Positions 37,250 through 45,776 of a DNA stretch of 64,000 bases are shown here, piece by piece. A program made the translations under genes and the position numbers. The notes under the pieces were generated by a model. That model had not been told where the DNA came from. It ran no database searches and saw only the letters and a program-made list of their open reading frames with translations. The stretch is from Aurantibacter aestuarii (lineage in GTDB: Bacteria; Bacteroidota; Bacteroidia; Flavobacteriales; Flavobacteriaceae). Positions within the stretch are counted from its first letter, which is position 1. Every line of letters begins with the position of its first letter. The stretch lies in assembly GCF_003008425.1 (NCBI RefSeq), contig NZ_PXOQ01000007.1, positions 392,419-456,418 on the forward strand, written 5' to 3'.

Positions 37250-38758
37250 ATGACTAAAAATGTACGCGTGCGTTTTGCACCAAGCCCAACGGGTCCTTTA
37301 CATATTGGAGGCGTAAGAACAGCCTTATTTAATTATTTATTTGCTAAAAAACATGGTGGAACTTTTATTTTAAGAATTGAAGATACCGACCAGAAGCGTT
37401 TTGTTGAAGGCGCTGAAGACTATATAACAAAAGCACTAAACTGGTGCCACATGGTGATAGACGAAGGGCCAAAAAATCCTGGAAATTATGGACCATACAA
37501 ACAAAGTGAGCGTAAACATTTATATAGACAATATGCCGATCAATTAATTGAAAGTGGAAATGCCTATTATGCATTTGATACGGCTGATGCATTGGATGCT
37601 CATAGAAAAGACCACGAAGAAAAAGGAAAAACTTTTATATATAACTGGCATAATAGAGAGAAACTAGAGAATTCTCTAACACTTTCTCCGGAAGAAGTCG
37701 CTGCTAAAATGGAAGCTGGTGAGGATTATGTAATAAGATTTAAATCTCCTGAAAATCAAACACTTCATTTAAAAGATATTATTAGAGGTGATATAAATAT
37801 AGACACCAATATTTTAGATGATAAAGTTCTTTTTAAAAGTGACGGTATGCCAACTTACCACTTGGCTAATATTGTTGACGACCATTTAATGGAAATTTCT
37901 CATGTGATAAGAGGTGAAGAATGGCTACCTAGTTTAGCACTACACTATCAATTATATGATGCATTTGGTTGGGAAAAACCAGAATTTGCACACCTACCCC
38001 TATTATTAAAACCAACAGGAAAAGGAAAATTAAGTAAACGTGATGGCGATAAGTTAGGTTTCCCTGTATTTCCTTTAGAATATACTGCTCCAGACGGTAC
38101 TGTATCCAGAGGTTATAAAGAAGATGGTTATTTTAGTGAAGCTGTAACTAATTTCTTAGCGTTTTTAGGCTGGAACCCAGGTACTGAACAAGAAATTTTT
38201 ACTATTGAAGAACTTATAGCTGCATTCGATTTAAACAAAGTTAATAAAGCTGGAGCACGTTTTGATCCAGATAAAACCAAATGGTTTAACCACCATTACA
38301 TGCAGGAACAAAACAATTACGAACTTGCAGAAACATTTAAAGCGCTATGTCCTGAATTAAAAGACATTGATATTAATTATATTGAATTGGTAGTCGATTT
38401 AATTAAAGAACGTGCTACGTTTGTAAATGAATTTTGGGGCTTAAGTCATTTTTTCTTTGTTACTCCAGAGCAGTTTGATGATAAAGCTTTTAAAAAAGCT
38501 GTTAAAGAAGATACGAAACCATTATTACAAGAATTAGTAACGCTTTTGGAAGGTATTTCAGAATTTGAAAAAGAGACCATTCAAACTACCGTAAAAACAT
38601 GGATTGGTTCTAAAGACATTGGTTTTGGAAAAGTAATGATGCCATTACGTTTGGCTTTAGTTGGCGAATTAGCTGGTCCAGATGTGTTTGATATCATGTT
38701 TATGATAGGACAAACGGAAACTATAAAACGTATAAAAAAGTTAATTGAAGCTTGTTAA
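37250..38758 (+). CDS. gltX: Glutamyl-tRNA synthetase
   Basis: A class I synthetase of 502 residues with VRFAPSPTGPLHIGGVRTA (HIGH motif) and KLSKRDG (KMSKS motif). The anticodon-binding C-terminal helical domain is complete. It charges tRNA-Glu with glutamate. Monocistronic, with its own -7 box and a terminator. Confidence 0.97.
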   Translation: MTKNVRVRFAPSPTGPLHIGGVRTALFNYLFAKKHGGTFILRIEDTDQKRFVEGAEDYITKALNWCHMVIDEGPKNPGNYGPYKQSERKHLYRQYADQLIESGNAYYAFDTADALDAHRKDHEEKGKTFIYNWHNREKLENSLTLSPEEVAAKMEAGEDYVIRFKSPENQTLHLKDIIRGDINIDTNILDDKVLFKSDGMPTYHLANIVDDHLMEISHVIRGEEWLPSLALHYQLYDAFGWEKPEFAHLPLLLKPTGKGKLSKRDGDKLGFPVFPLEYTAPDGTVSRGYKEDGYFSEAVTNFLAFLGWNPGTEQEIFTIEELIAAFDLNKVNKAGARFDPDKTKWFNHHYMQEQNNYELAETFKALCPELKDIDINYIELVVDLIKERATFVNEFWGLSHFFFVTPEQFDDKAFKKAVKEDTKPLLQELVTLLEGISEFEKETIQTTVKTWIGSKDIGFGKVMMPLRLALVGELAGPDVFDIMFMIGQTETIKRIKKLIEAC

Positions 38759-38777
38759 ACAGTACTTTAAAAAGTAA

Positions 38778-38810
38778 AAAGCGAGTTAAATGAAATCATT
38801 AACTCGCTTT
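38778..38810. terminator. Bidirectional intrinsic terminator after gltX
   Basis: AAAGCGAGTTAA and TTAACTCGCTTT form a 12-bp perfect stem with a 9-nt loop. Confidence 0.88.
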
Positions 38811-38832
38811 CTTTATTTAGAACAATATTTAT

Positions 38833-39525
38833 TTAAAACGAAAACATAGCTGTCAAAGCCAGCATACTTTGATTTCCTTTAAATTTTTTATCGATATTAT
38901 CTGAAAAATCGTTGTTATTTAAATTTCCTAAAATATTAGTAAACCCATAAATATATTGGGCTCTAACTTTTAAATGAGAGAATCCTGCTGTTATTCCTAC
39001 AGCACCATTAACATTAAAGTTATTGATATCTTTTATATTATCTGCTGTAACGGTAGTGTAACCATCTAAAATAGCATTTTCGTAAGTATCATCTTTTATT
39101 TCCAAATCGCTATTGTATTGTAACATAGGACCAACATCTAATGTAACATACTCACTCAATAATTTAATATGCCATAAAAAAACAACTTGAGCAGTAAACA
39201 CTTTATAATCAACACTAGTATCGGATAAAGTTAGACCTAAAGGTTTAGAAGCAATACCTATATTATTTTCAGACAGTTGCATGCCATAACTTACATTAAA
39301 CCATTTATGAGGTATTTCTACCGTAGCGCTCATATTTACTATCCATCCATCCTTTTCTATAGTCGAAAAATTATCCGTTAAAATATCAAAAGAAGTAATA
39401 CCACCTCCAATTGAAAAACCATTTACAATATTAACGGTTCCTTTAGCTTTTCGTCTTTGTGCTGAAGAAAGTGTAACAAAACATAGTATAAGTACTACTA
39501 ATAGGTAATTGCGTTTATTTTTCAT
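38833..39525 (-). CDS. Outer-membrane beta-barrel-like protein (230 aa)
   Basis: A Sec signal peptide (ending LSSAQ) is followed by alternating beta strands and a C-terminal MLALTAMFSF with terminal Phe, as in outer-membrane barrels. I chose the ATG at 39525. The longer TTG start at 39549 falls inside a -7 box (39547-39554) and would add a non-signal extension. Its specific function is unknown; a porin-like or DUF3575-like barrel is possible. Confidence 0.75.
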   Translation of the reverse strand: MKNKRNYLLVVLILCFVTLSSAQRRKAKGTVNIVNGFSIGGGITSFDILTDNFSTIEKDGWIVNMSATVEIPHKWFNVSYGMQLSENNIGIASKPLGLTLSDTSVDYKVFTAQVVFLWHIKLLSEYVTLDVGPMLQYNSDLEIKDDTYENAILDGYTTVTADNIKDINNFNVNGAVGITAGFSHLKVRAQYIYGFTNILGNLNNNDFSDNIDKKFKGNQSMLALTAMFSF

Positions 39526-39546
39526 AATAAATAGATCTAGGATGAG

Positions 39547-39554
39547 CAAATATA
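39547..39554 (-). promoter_or_regulatory. -7 box that decides the start of the barrel gene
   Basis: The minus strand reads TATATTTG (TAnnTTTG), 21 nt before the chosen ATG and overlapping the rejected TTG. Confidence 0.5.
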
Positions 39555-39600
39555 GCGTAAATTAGTAAAGATTTCATTTTAACCATTAAAACCAAATACT

Positions 39601-40524
39601 ATGTTATTTATTCCTTTTATTGTTTTAGCCTTAATTATTGTATTTACAGGCCTTTTTACAGTCAAACAACAAAGTGCCGCTATTATAGAACGCTTTGGAA
39701 AGTTTGAAAGTATAAGACACTCGGGATTAAAACTAAAAATTCCGTTAGTAGACCGTATAGCTGGTCGTTTAAGTCTAAAAATTCAGCAATTAGATGTCAT
39801 TGTTGAAACCAAAACCTTAGATGATGTATTTGTTAAACTTAAGGTTTCTGTACAATACAAAGTAATCTCAGAAAAAGTTTACGATGCATTTTACAAGTTA
39901 GATTACCCGCACGAACAAATTACATCTTATGTTTTTGATGTGGTGCGTGCCGAAGTACCAAAAATGAGATTAGATGACGTTTTTGTGAAAAAAGATGATA
40001 TTGCCTTAGCTGTAAAAGCAGAATTAAACGATGCCATGATGGATTATGGTTTTGATATTATTAGAACATTAGTAACAGATATCGATCCAGATCCACAAGT
40101 TAAGATAGCTATGAACCGAATTAATGCTGCCGATAGAGAAAAAACTGCTGCACAATATGAAGGTGATGCACAACGCATTTTAATTGTAGAAAAAGCTAAA
40201 GCTGAAGCAGAAAGTAAACGTTTACAAGGACAAGGTATTGCCGATCAAAGACGTGAGATTGCAAGAGGATTAGAAGAAAGTGTTGAGGTTTTAAATAAGG
40301 TAGGAATAAATTCTCAGGAAGCTTCTGCACTAATAGTAGTCACACAGCATTATGATACATTACAAGCAATTGGTAGTGAAACAAATAGTAATTTAATATT
40401 ATTACCAAATTCGCCACAAGCAGGTAGTAACATGTTAAATGATATGGTAGCAAGTTTTGCTGCTAGTAATCAAATTGGTGAAGCTATGAAAGAAGCTAAA
40501 TTAAGACAAGAAAACAAAGACTAA
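39601..40524 (+). CDS. SPFH/stomatin-like membrane protein (307 aa)
   Basis: An N-terminal membrane anchor (2-22) leads into an SPFH (band 7) domain: VKQQSAAIIERFGKFE, then a conserved KIPLVDRI and VKLKVSVQYKV. A coiled coil (AAQYEGDAQRILIVEKAKAEAESKRL) follows. Such proteins form oligomeric membrane scaffolds; partners are often proteases such as FtsH or NfeD, none of which is here. Monocistronic. Confidence 0.92.
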   Translation: MLFIPFIVLALIIVFTGLFTVKQQSAAIIERFGKFESIRHSGLKLKIPLVDRIAGRLSLKIQQLDVIVETKTLDDVFVKLKVSVQYKVISEKVYDAFYKLDYPHEQITSYVFDVVRAEVPKMRLDDVFVKKDDIALAVKAELNDAMMDYGFDIIRTLVTDIDPDPQVKIAMNRINAADREKTAAQYEGDAQRILIVEKAKAEAESKRLQGQGIADQRREIARGLEESVEVLNKVGINSQEASALIVVTQHYDTLQAIGSETNSNLILLPNSPQAGSNMLNDMVASFAASNQIGEAMKEAKLRQENKD

Positions 40525-40540
40525 TTTAGAATTTATCATA

Positions 40541-40574
40541 AAAAAAAGACCATGAAATTTCATGGTCTTTTTTT
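40541..40574. terminator. Bidirectional intrinsic terminator after the SPFH gene
   Basis: AAGACCATGAAA and TTTCATGGTCTT make a near-perfect 12-bp stem with no or minimal loop, flanked by A and T runs. Confidence 0.9.
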
Positions 40575-40582
40575 ATGATTTA

Positions 40583-40795
40583 CTATGACTTATTATCTTT
40601 ATAATTTTTAATTAATTCTTCCAATTCATTCATATAATTCTCTAAACTTTTTGAATCTATTTCAGCATCACTATTATCACCTTGTGGTAATGTAATTCTA
40701 GTCTCATCCAAATATTTCTGTAATTCTGGATATTTAGTTTTAATTTCTGTAGTTAACATTGAAATTTTTGTTAGAACATCTTGTTGATTTGCCAT
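40583..40795 (-). CDS. Small acidic helical protein of unknown function (70 aa)
   Basis: It is mostly helical with two charged helices (QQDVLTKISMLTTEIKTKYPEL and SLENYMNELEELIKNYKD) around a Pro/Gly turn. No signal or membrane segment is present. I do not recognise a domain. It uses a terminator shared with the SPFH gene. Confidence 0.7.
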   Translation of the reverse strand: MANQQDVLTKISMLTTEIKTKYPELQKYLDETRITLPQGDNSDAEIDSKSLENYMNELEELIKNYKDNKS

Positions 40796-41229
40796 AATTT
40801 TAGTTTTTAATAAAGATACAAACCGTATTTTAAGCCCAACTATAGGTTTTATTAAAGGTTTATTAAAATTTTATTCTATTATCTTAAAATACTATTTATT
40901 AGCGATTTTTTACTACTCAAAATAGAATACCATTATAAAAAACGTCTTAAACCAGTAATATCAACAAAATTTTAATATTTTTTCTAAATATTTTCAGCTC
41001 TAAATTTAACAGTTAATATAAAATTTTACACGACAAACGGTGCTTAAAAAAGGTTAAAGTGTGTTTTATTAAAATTATCAATTGGAAATACTTAAAAAAA
41101 AGTTAATAAAACTAAACTTTTTACGCTTATCGATTAATTAAGCTGTAGAGCTAAAAATACAATAATTAACTGTTAAACAGGGTTTTAATAATTATTACTG
41201 TATATATTTTTGTATAAAATTACAGTACA
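40796..41229. other. 434-nt AT-rich intergenic region
   Basis: No convincing gene is present. It holds the promoters of the flanking genes: TATTTTTG at 41205-41212 (TAnnTTTG) lies 17 nt before the ATG at 41230. A palindromic TTAACTGTTAA-like sequence occurs near 41166-41176. Otherwise it is low-complexity A and T runs. Confidence 0.6.
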
Positions 41230-41829
41230 ATGAATAAAATAATATCCACCATTTGTCTTTTCTCATATCTTGTAGCTTCTGCACAAGTTGGGATTGGTAC
41301 TATTGACCCTAGGGCGGAGTTACATATCGCTACAACAAATAACGGTATACCTGCATTACGCCTAGAACCACAAACTAATCCTGTAGGAACAGATTCAGGA
41401 CAGCTTGCAGTAATAGATAATGAGTTATTTCTATACGACCAATCAAGAGGAAAATGGTTAAGTATTGAGGCTAATAAATACTCATTTGGTCTAGAAGATG
41501 GGGCTGATAACGAACCATTAGAATACGTGGGTGACGTACAAAACAATGGTCCAAAAATAAAAGAAAACTCAACCATTGTTTATGTATCACTAAATGCACG
41601 AAATGGACAAGATGGAAAAATGATACAAATGATTTTAGATAATGTTAACGTTCCATTTAACCCAGATGCTAATGTAAATGGCTTACTAAGGTTAGACCCA
41701 TACAGTTATATAAATACTAATTTTAATATGGATATAAATGCCGGACAGGTATTAAAGTTTTTTGTTACAGGTGCAGGTGCAGCTACTACAGATATTACAG
41801 TAGACGTATGGATAAAAAAAAGAAAGTAG
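41230..41829 (+). CDS. Secreted protein with VGIGT-type N-terminus, paralogue 1 (199 aa)
   Basis: A Sec signal peptide ends after VASA. The mature protein begins QVGIGTIDPRAELHI, the motif found at the head of many flavobacterial surface and tail-fibre-like proteins, and continues with LAVIDNELFLYDQSRGKWLSIE. The rest is predicted beta (YVGDVQNNGP to ITVDVWIKK). The downstream neighbour is a clear paralogue. No T9SS sorting domain is visible. Function unknown. Confidence 0.75.
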   Translation: MNKIISTICLFSYLVASAQVGIGTIDPRAELHIATTNNGIPALRLEPQTNPVGTDSGQLAVIDNELFLYDQSRGKWLSIEANKYSFGLEDGADNEPLEYVGDVQNNGPKIKENSTIVYVSLNARNGQDGKMIQMILDNVNVPFNPDANVNGLLRLDPYSYINTNFNMDINAGQVLKFFVTGAGAATTDITVDVWIKKRK

Positions 41830-41830
41830 T

Positions 41831-42433
41831 ATGAAACCACGTATTTTTATTTTATTATTCTTTTTTGTATTGTCTACTTACGCACAAAAAGTAGGAATAA
41901 ACACCACGCAACCCCAAGCCAAACTAGATATCAATAATCAAGAAAACGGTTTACCTTCGTTGTACTTAATGCCCCAAACATCGCCAATAGGTTCAAGTGA
42001 TGGTGAATTCGCTGTAATTGGTGATAGACTTTATTTATACAGTGCAAGTAAAGGAAAATGGCTTTCTGCAGAAACTAGTTTATACTCCTATGCCGAAGAT
42101 GGAATTGCAGCAACACGTCTGGAATATACCGGTGATGTAGAACTTACAGGGCCTAAAATACCCATAAATGGAACAATTGTTGAAATTAACATAAGAGCAG
42201 AGGTTGCTTCTCCATTAAAAAGAATACAGTTAGTTATTAATGGAATTCCTGTTCCGAACAATGATACTAATCCAAATATTGATGGAACTCTCGCTTTAGA
42301 TGCTAATGGCGAATTTTTTACAAACACCTATAATTTAGATATTAATAGTGGAGACATTTTAACTGTAACTCAAGGTGGCACTGGAACTTTAGTAAATGTT
42401 TTTGTAGATATTGTCATTAAGTGGAGACAATAG
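41831..42433 (+). CDS. Secreted protein with VGINT-type N-terminus, paralogue 2 (200 aa)
   Basis: It starts 1 nt after the previous stop and shares its whole plan: signal peptide ending STYAQ, VGINTTQPQAKLDI, FAVIGDRLYLYSASKGKWLS, then LEYTGDVELTGPKI and a beta-rich end IVIKWRQ. The two proteins align along their length with moderate identity, so they arose by tandem duplication. They may form a hetero-oligomeric surface structure. Function unknown. Confidence 0.75.
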   Translation: MKPRIFILLFFFVLSTYAQKVGINTTQPQAKLDINNQENGLPSLYLMPQTSPIGSSDGEFAVIGDRLYLYSASKGKWLSAETSLYSYAEDGIAATRLEYTGDVELTGPKIPINGTIVEINIRAEVASPLKRIQLVINGIPVPNNDTNPNIDGTLALDANGEFFTNTYNLDINSGDILTVTQGGTGTLVNVFVDIVIKWRQ

Positions 42434-42440
42434 TAAAATT

Positions 42441-43592
42441 TTAATTTACAAAAGGGTGGCGTTCTTGCCATTCTTTTTTTGGAGTCATTAGTTTTACACA
42501 CCATTTTAATATCCTATTAAGAAAGCGATTGGTGTGTTTCATATACATCACCATTTCTAAAGGCTTTGCTCCTACACTACTCTTTATTTCCATTGCTGTT
42601 CTTGCAAAAATAATATGCTTGTAATCTTGCTCTATACCATGCTTAATCATGCGATACAACATATTTAAATAAATTTGATAGGTATAATTTAACTCGTTAT
42701 TATAACCTAAAAAATAGGTGTCCAAAGTGTCATTATGTTTTATTAAACTAAAAAAACCAATCAATTTTTCGTTTAAAAAATAACCATAAATATAAAAATC
42801 CTCTTGAAGAAAATGTTTTAAAGTCGTGAAGTGATGCTCTGGTAATTTAAAGAGGTTTATTGTGGCATTAGAAGCAACTTCATTATAAAGTTTAAAAATT
42901 TCAGGCTCAAAACGCTCTATTTCAACTTGATTAAGAAGGCGAACACTAAGCGCTTTACCTTTCTTAGATGCTGTGGTAAAACGTCTGCGGTATTTTTTAT
43001 TTAAACCCTTTACATAATCATCAAAACTATTCCATTGAGGTGGAATATTCATCACCATACTAGGCTGAACATTAACCTTAAAAAAATGATTCTGTTTTAA
43101 AAAATTATCTTGAGAATGAATTCTATCGGTAATTTCATAATCCTTTAAAAGAATACATTTAACTCGCTTATTTGTTTCGGCTTTAATACGTTTTGAAAGT
43201 TCATCGATTGCATTATAAACTGTTTCAAAAAATAAATCTAAACTAAAATTAGAGCTTACAAAGTAACTATGCTGTCCAGTCTGTAGTAAATTTCCTAAAA
43301 CAATAATTTGTCCTTTCGAAACAAAGTTAACTGCTTTAAAGATTTGTTTTTTTAATGATGAATTGGCTTCATCCAGAGAAACATCCAAATTAAAATCGAC
43401 ATGCTGTAAAATGGCAATTCCACAAAGAGCTTCTTCATTAAAAACCGCTATATAATAGGGTTTAATGGTGTTTGGCATACCTAACTCTGTCGCTCTTAAA
43501 AACCTGGTTTTTAAGAAAAGATCATCATCCTGCAATCCATCCCAAGAATCTGGAACATCGTTAATAGAGCTAATTAAAGTATAGGTAACCAA
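42441..43592 (-). CDS. GNAT-fold peptidogalycan-type acyltransferase (383 aa)
   Basis: The C-terminal half shows a GNAT/FemAB-like pattern, with KGLNKKYRRRFTTASKKG, FGYFLNEKLIGFFSLIKHND and the motif HIIFARTAMEIKSSVGA typical of the PF04339-like family. The N-terminal half is a second, weaker copy of the fold. Such proteins transfer acyl or aminoacyl groups; the substrate is unknown. Confidence 0.72.
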   Translation of the reverse strand: MVTYTLISSINDVPDSWDGLQDDDLFLKTRFLRATELGMPNTIKPYYIAVFNEEALCGIAILQHVDFNLDVSLDEANSSLKKQIFKAVNFVSKGQIIVLGNLLQTGQHSYFVSSNFSLDLFFETVYNAIDELSKRIKAETNKRVKCILLKDYEITDRIHSQDNFLKQNHFFKVNVQPSMVMNIPPQWNSFDDYVKGLNKKYRRRFTTASKKGKALSVRLLNQVEIERFEPEIFKLYNEVASNATINLFKLPEHHFTTLKHFLQEDFYIYGYFLNEKLIGFFSLIKHNDTLDTYFLGYNNELNYTYQIYLNMLYRMIKHGIEQDYKHIIFARTAMEIKSSVGAKPLEMVMYMKHTNRFLNRILKWCVKLMTPKKEWQERHPFVN

Positions 43593-43600
43593 TAGGAATT

Positions 43601-43632
43601 AAAAAAAGACTGAATTTAATGTAATTCAGCCT
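43601..43632 (-). terminator. Intrinsic terminator after the DUF1761 gene
   Basis: On the minus strand GGCTGAATT pairs with AATTCAGTC around a 6-nt loop and is followed by seven T. Confidence 0.85.
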
Positions 43633-43656
43633 TTTTATGTGTTAAAATTTAAAAAA

Positions 43657-44138
43657 TTATACCCAGCCGCACACAATTGCTCCCATTATAGTTAAAGTAA
43701 CTAGCCAATATCCTGAATTAACAAAAATATAAGTCCAACTTTTACGCTCAAACAAACCGTTAATTGCAATTACAGGAAAAAAAAAAATACGCCTGCTAAA
43801 GCACCATGTAACGCACCATGCCTAAACGTTCTAAATGCCATACCATAGTCTGCCATAAATTGATGAAAAGATGGTTTTGCAAACTCTAGATCTCCACCCG
43901 TTAATTGGATTGCGCCTGTTTGGTGATTGGTAAGTTGTTGTAAAAAAAACGACAATAAAAAAGATAAAAATAAGGTAATCCCAAATATAACTGCCATATT
44001 TCCCTTTTTCATTTTAGCTTCTGTCATTTCTGCTTCACGCATCCAAACGCTTCCAAATAATTTAGGACTGTACCATAAAAAACCTATAATTAAAGGTACA
44101 ATTGCAGCAACTAAAATGGCTAAATAATTCATTTCCAT
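43657..44138 (-). pseudogene. DUF1761 membrane protein gene with a frameshift in an 11-base homopolymer
   Basis: The open frame from 44138 (MEMNYLAILVAAIVPLIIGF) stops at 43770 after 122 residues, inside the third or fourth membrane helix. An 11-A run at 43777-43787 (T-run in the gene) lies just before the stop. If the run is read as 12 or 9 bases, translation continues in frame as PVIAINGLFERKSW and ends at 43657 with IMGAIVCGWV. This restores the usual DUF1761 C-terminus and a length near 160 residues. A sequencing error, a true mutation or slippage could each explain it. Function of the family is unknown. Confidence 0.8.
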
Positions 44139-44274
44139 AGTTTTAAAATTAAAAGTTAGTTACATTAAAATTAATTAAAAACTTCCTTTGTTTAATATAA
44201 TTTTGAAAAAAAACTGTTTTGTAGGTAAAAAGTTAAACAGTTTAAACTCTTTAGTATTCTATATAAAAAATCCC

Positions 44275-44282
44275 TAATTTTG
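44275..44282 (+). promoter_or_regulatory. Candidate -7 box for dusB
   Basis: TAATTTTG (TAnnTTTG) ends 19 nt before the TTG start codon. Confidence 0.5.
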
Positions 44283-44301
44283 CATCAAATTAGAACATAT
44301 T

Positions 44302-45297
44302 TTGGTAAAAATAGGCGACATAGAATTACCCGATTTTCCTTTGCTTTTAGCACCTATGGAAGACGTTAGTGATCCACCATTTAGAGCGTTATGTAAAGAA
44401 CAAGGCGCAGATGTGGTATATACAGAATTTGTGTCTAGTGAAGGTCTTATTCGTAATGCTGCCAAAAGTGTTATGAAACTTGATATTTATGAAAAGGAAC
44501 GTCCTGTAGGCATCCAAATATTTGGAGCCAATATTGATAGTATGCTGGAAACCATAGACATTGTTGCCCAGTCTAAACCAGATATTATAGATATAAATTT
44601 TGGCTGTCCTGTTAAAAAGGTGGTTAGTAAAGGAGCCGGAGCTGGTATTTTAAAAGATATTTGCTTAATGGAGCAATTAACTGCCGAAATGGTAAAGCGA
44701 ACCAACATTCCTGTTACAGTAAAAACCCGTCTGGGTTGGGATCATGATTCTATACGTATTTTAGAAGTTGCAGAACGTTTACAAGATGTAGGTTGTAAAG
44801 CTATAGCTATACATGGACGTACCAGAGCCCAGATGTATAAAGGAGATGCCGACTGGAAACCTATTGCTGCCGTAAAAAATAACCCACGTATGCACATTCC
44901 CGTTTTTGGAAATGGCGATGTAACCTCTCCAGAGCGCGCAATGGAAATGCGCGACGATTATGGCTTGGATGGTTGTATGATTGGTCGTGCAACTATTGGA
45001 AATCCGTGGTTTTTTAAGCAAGTAAAGCACTTTTTTAATACAGGTGAACACTTAGCTCCAATTACTATACAAGAACGCGTAGAAGCTGCCAGAAGACATT
45101 TACAGATGGCTATAGACTGGAAAGGAGAAACGCTTGGTGTTTTTGAAACGCGACGTCACTATACCAATTATTTTAAAAACATTCCACATTTTAAAGAGAT
45201 GCGTATGAAAATGGTAACCAGCGACAATTCTAAAGATGTTTTTGCGGCTTTTGATGAGGTTTTAGAACATTTTGGGGACTATCAGTTTACCGAGTAG
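44302..45297 (+). CDS. dusB: tRNA-dihydrouridine synthase, DusB type
   Basis: The 331-residue protein has the FMN-binding LLLAPMEDVSDPPFR start, IQIFGANID, INFGCPVKKVVSKGAGAG with the catalytic Cys, and IAIHGRTRAQMY. It reduces uridines in tRNA D-loops. The start codon is TTG, as no ATG lies upstream in frame and the homologous N-terminus (VKIGDIELPDFPLLL) begins here. A copy of the structured repeat element starts about 12 nt after its stop. Confidence 0.94.
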   Translation: MVKIGDIELPDFPLLLAPMEDVSDPPFRALCKEQGADVVYTEFVSSEGLIRNAAKSVMKLDIYEKERPVGIQIFGANIDSMLETIDIVAQSKPDIIDINFGCPVKKVVSKGAGAGILKDICLMEQLTAEMVKRTNIPVTVKTRLGWDHDSIRILEVAERLQDVGCKAIAIHGRTRAQMYKGDADWKPIAAVKNNPRMHIPVFGNGDVTSPERAMEMRDDYGLDGCMIGRATIGNPWFFKQVKHFFNTGEHLAPITIQERVEAARRHLQMAIDWKGETLGVFETRRHYTNYFKNIPHFKEMRMKMVTSDNSKDVFAAFDEVLEHFGDYQFTE

Positions 45298-45308
45298 TTT
45301 TCTATTGT

Positions 45309-45408
45309 TTTGGCCAAGTGCTAAAGCACCGCGCTATACGTTTTAGTTTTGTAAAATTTCTAATAAATTTTACAAAAGCTACCACTGCTATCGCTCTTGC
45401 GGTAACCC
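45309..45408 (+). repeat. 3'-UTR structured element, copy E (dusB sense)
   Basis: It begins 11 nt after the dusB stop. In dusB sense it has GGCCAAGTGCTAAAGCACCG (hairpin GTGC/GCAC), CGCTATACG, then a central 13-bp perfect stem at 45347-45359 and 45365-45377 with a 5-nt loop, then GCTACCACTGCTATCGCTCT. See copies C and D. Confidence 0.8.
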
Positions 45409-45430
45409 TATTTTAACAAATTCATTCAAT

Positions 45431-45458
45431 TTTTGTCCGTTCGAGCGGAGTCGAGAAC
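45431..45458 (+). repeat. Short GC-rich interspersed repeat, copy A1
   Basis: A core GTTCGAGCGGAGTCGAGAAC preceded by TTTTGTCC. It matches 26 of 28 bases of copy A2. Confidence 0.75.
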
Positions 45459-45480
45459 TTAATAAAACACTCCATTTAAC

Positions 45481-45506
45481 CGTCATTTCGACGATAGGAG
45501 AAATCT
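45481..45506 (+). repeat. Short repeat CGTCATTTCGACGATAGGAG
   Basis: The sequence continues AAATCT. From memory, this type of GTCATTTCGA...GGAGAAATCT repeat is scattered in many Bacteroidetes genomes. Only one copy is in this window. Confidence 0.5.
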
Positions 45507-45550
45507 ATATAACTTCTAAAATCTAAATCAAATTTTTGTTAGTACTTGTG

Positions 45551-45578
45551 TGAGGTCTCGACTACGCTCGACCTGACA
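45551..45578 (-). repeat. Short GC-rich interspersed repeat, inverted copy B
   Basis: On the minus strand the core reads GGTCGAGCGTAGTCGAGACC, the same element as A1 and A2 in the opposite orientation, with 16 of 20 core bases in common. Confidence 0.7.
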
Positions 45579-45603
45579 TATTCTTATGTTATTAATCACT
45601 AAA

Positions 45604-45631
45604 CTTTTGTCCGTTCGAGCGGAGTTAAGAA
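45604..45631 (+). repeat. Short GC-rich interspersed repeat, copy A2
   Basis: TTTTGTCC followed by GTTCGAGCGGAGTTAAGAAC. It differs from A1 at two positions. Confidence 0.75.
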
Positions 45632-45667
45632 CATATTAAGTAAAAAAATTATGAATACACTAAAATA

Positions 45668-45770
45668 TCGCAAGAACGATTGAGGCTTTGTTGGAGCTCT
45701 TTTTTGTTTGTTGCAGTTATGCAAACAAAAAAAGCGACTGCCGAAAGCGTGTTGGCTTTGCCACTTGCCC
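45668..45770 (-). repeat. 3'-UTR structured element, copy C (LolC/E-like gene sense)
   Basis: It begins 6 nt after the stop of the LolC/E-like gene. In gene sense it has GGGCAAGTGGCAAAGCCAAC (hairpin TGGC/GCCA), CACGC, a central 11-bp stem (TTTTTTGTTTG with CAAACAAAAAA, 45700-45710 and 45722-45732), then a tail ending CTCAATCGTTCTTGCG. Confidence 0.8.
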
Positions 45771-45776
45771 TACTTT

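Larger units (their letters stand above)
45298..45776. other. Repeat-rich 479-nt gap between dusB and the LolC/E-like gene
   Basis: This convergent gap has no gene. It holds two facing copies of the 3'-UTR element (45309-45408 and 45668-45770), three copies of a GC-rich TCGAGCGnAGTCGAGA-type repeat, and a separate CGTCATTTCGACGATAGGAG repeat. It looks like an accumulation site of short interspersed repeats. Confidence 0.8.

Noticed and set aside
39526..39549. TTG start for the outer-membrane barrel gene
   Set aside because: The TTG lies within a TATATTTG promoter box and would add residues ahead of the signal peptide.
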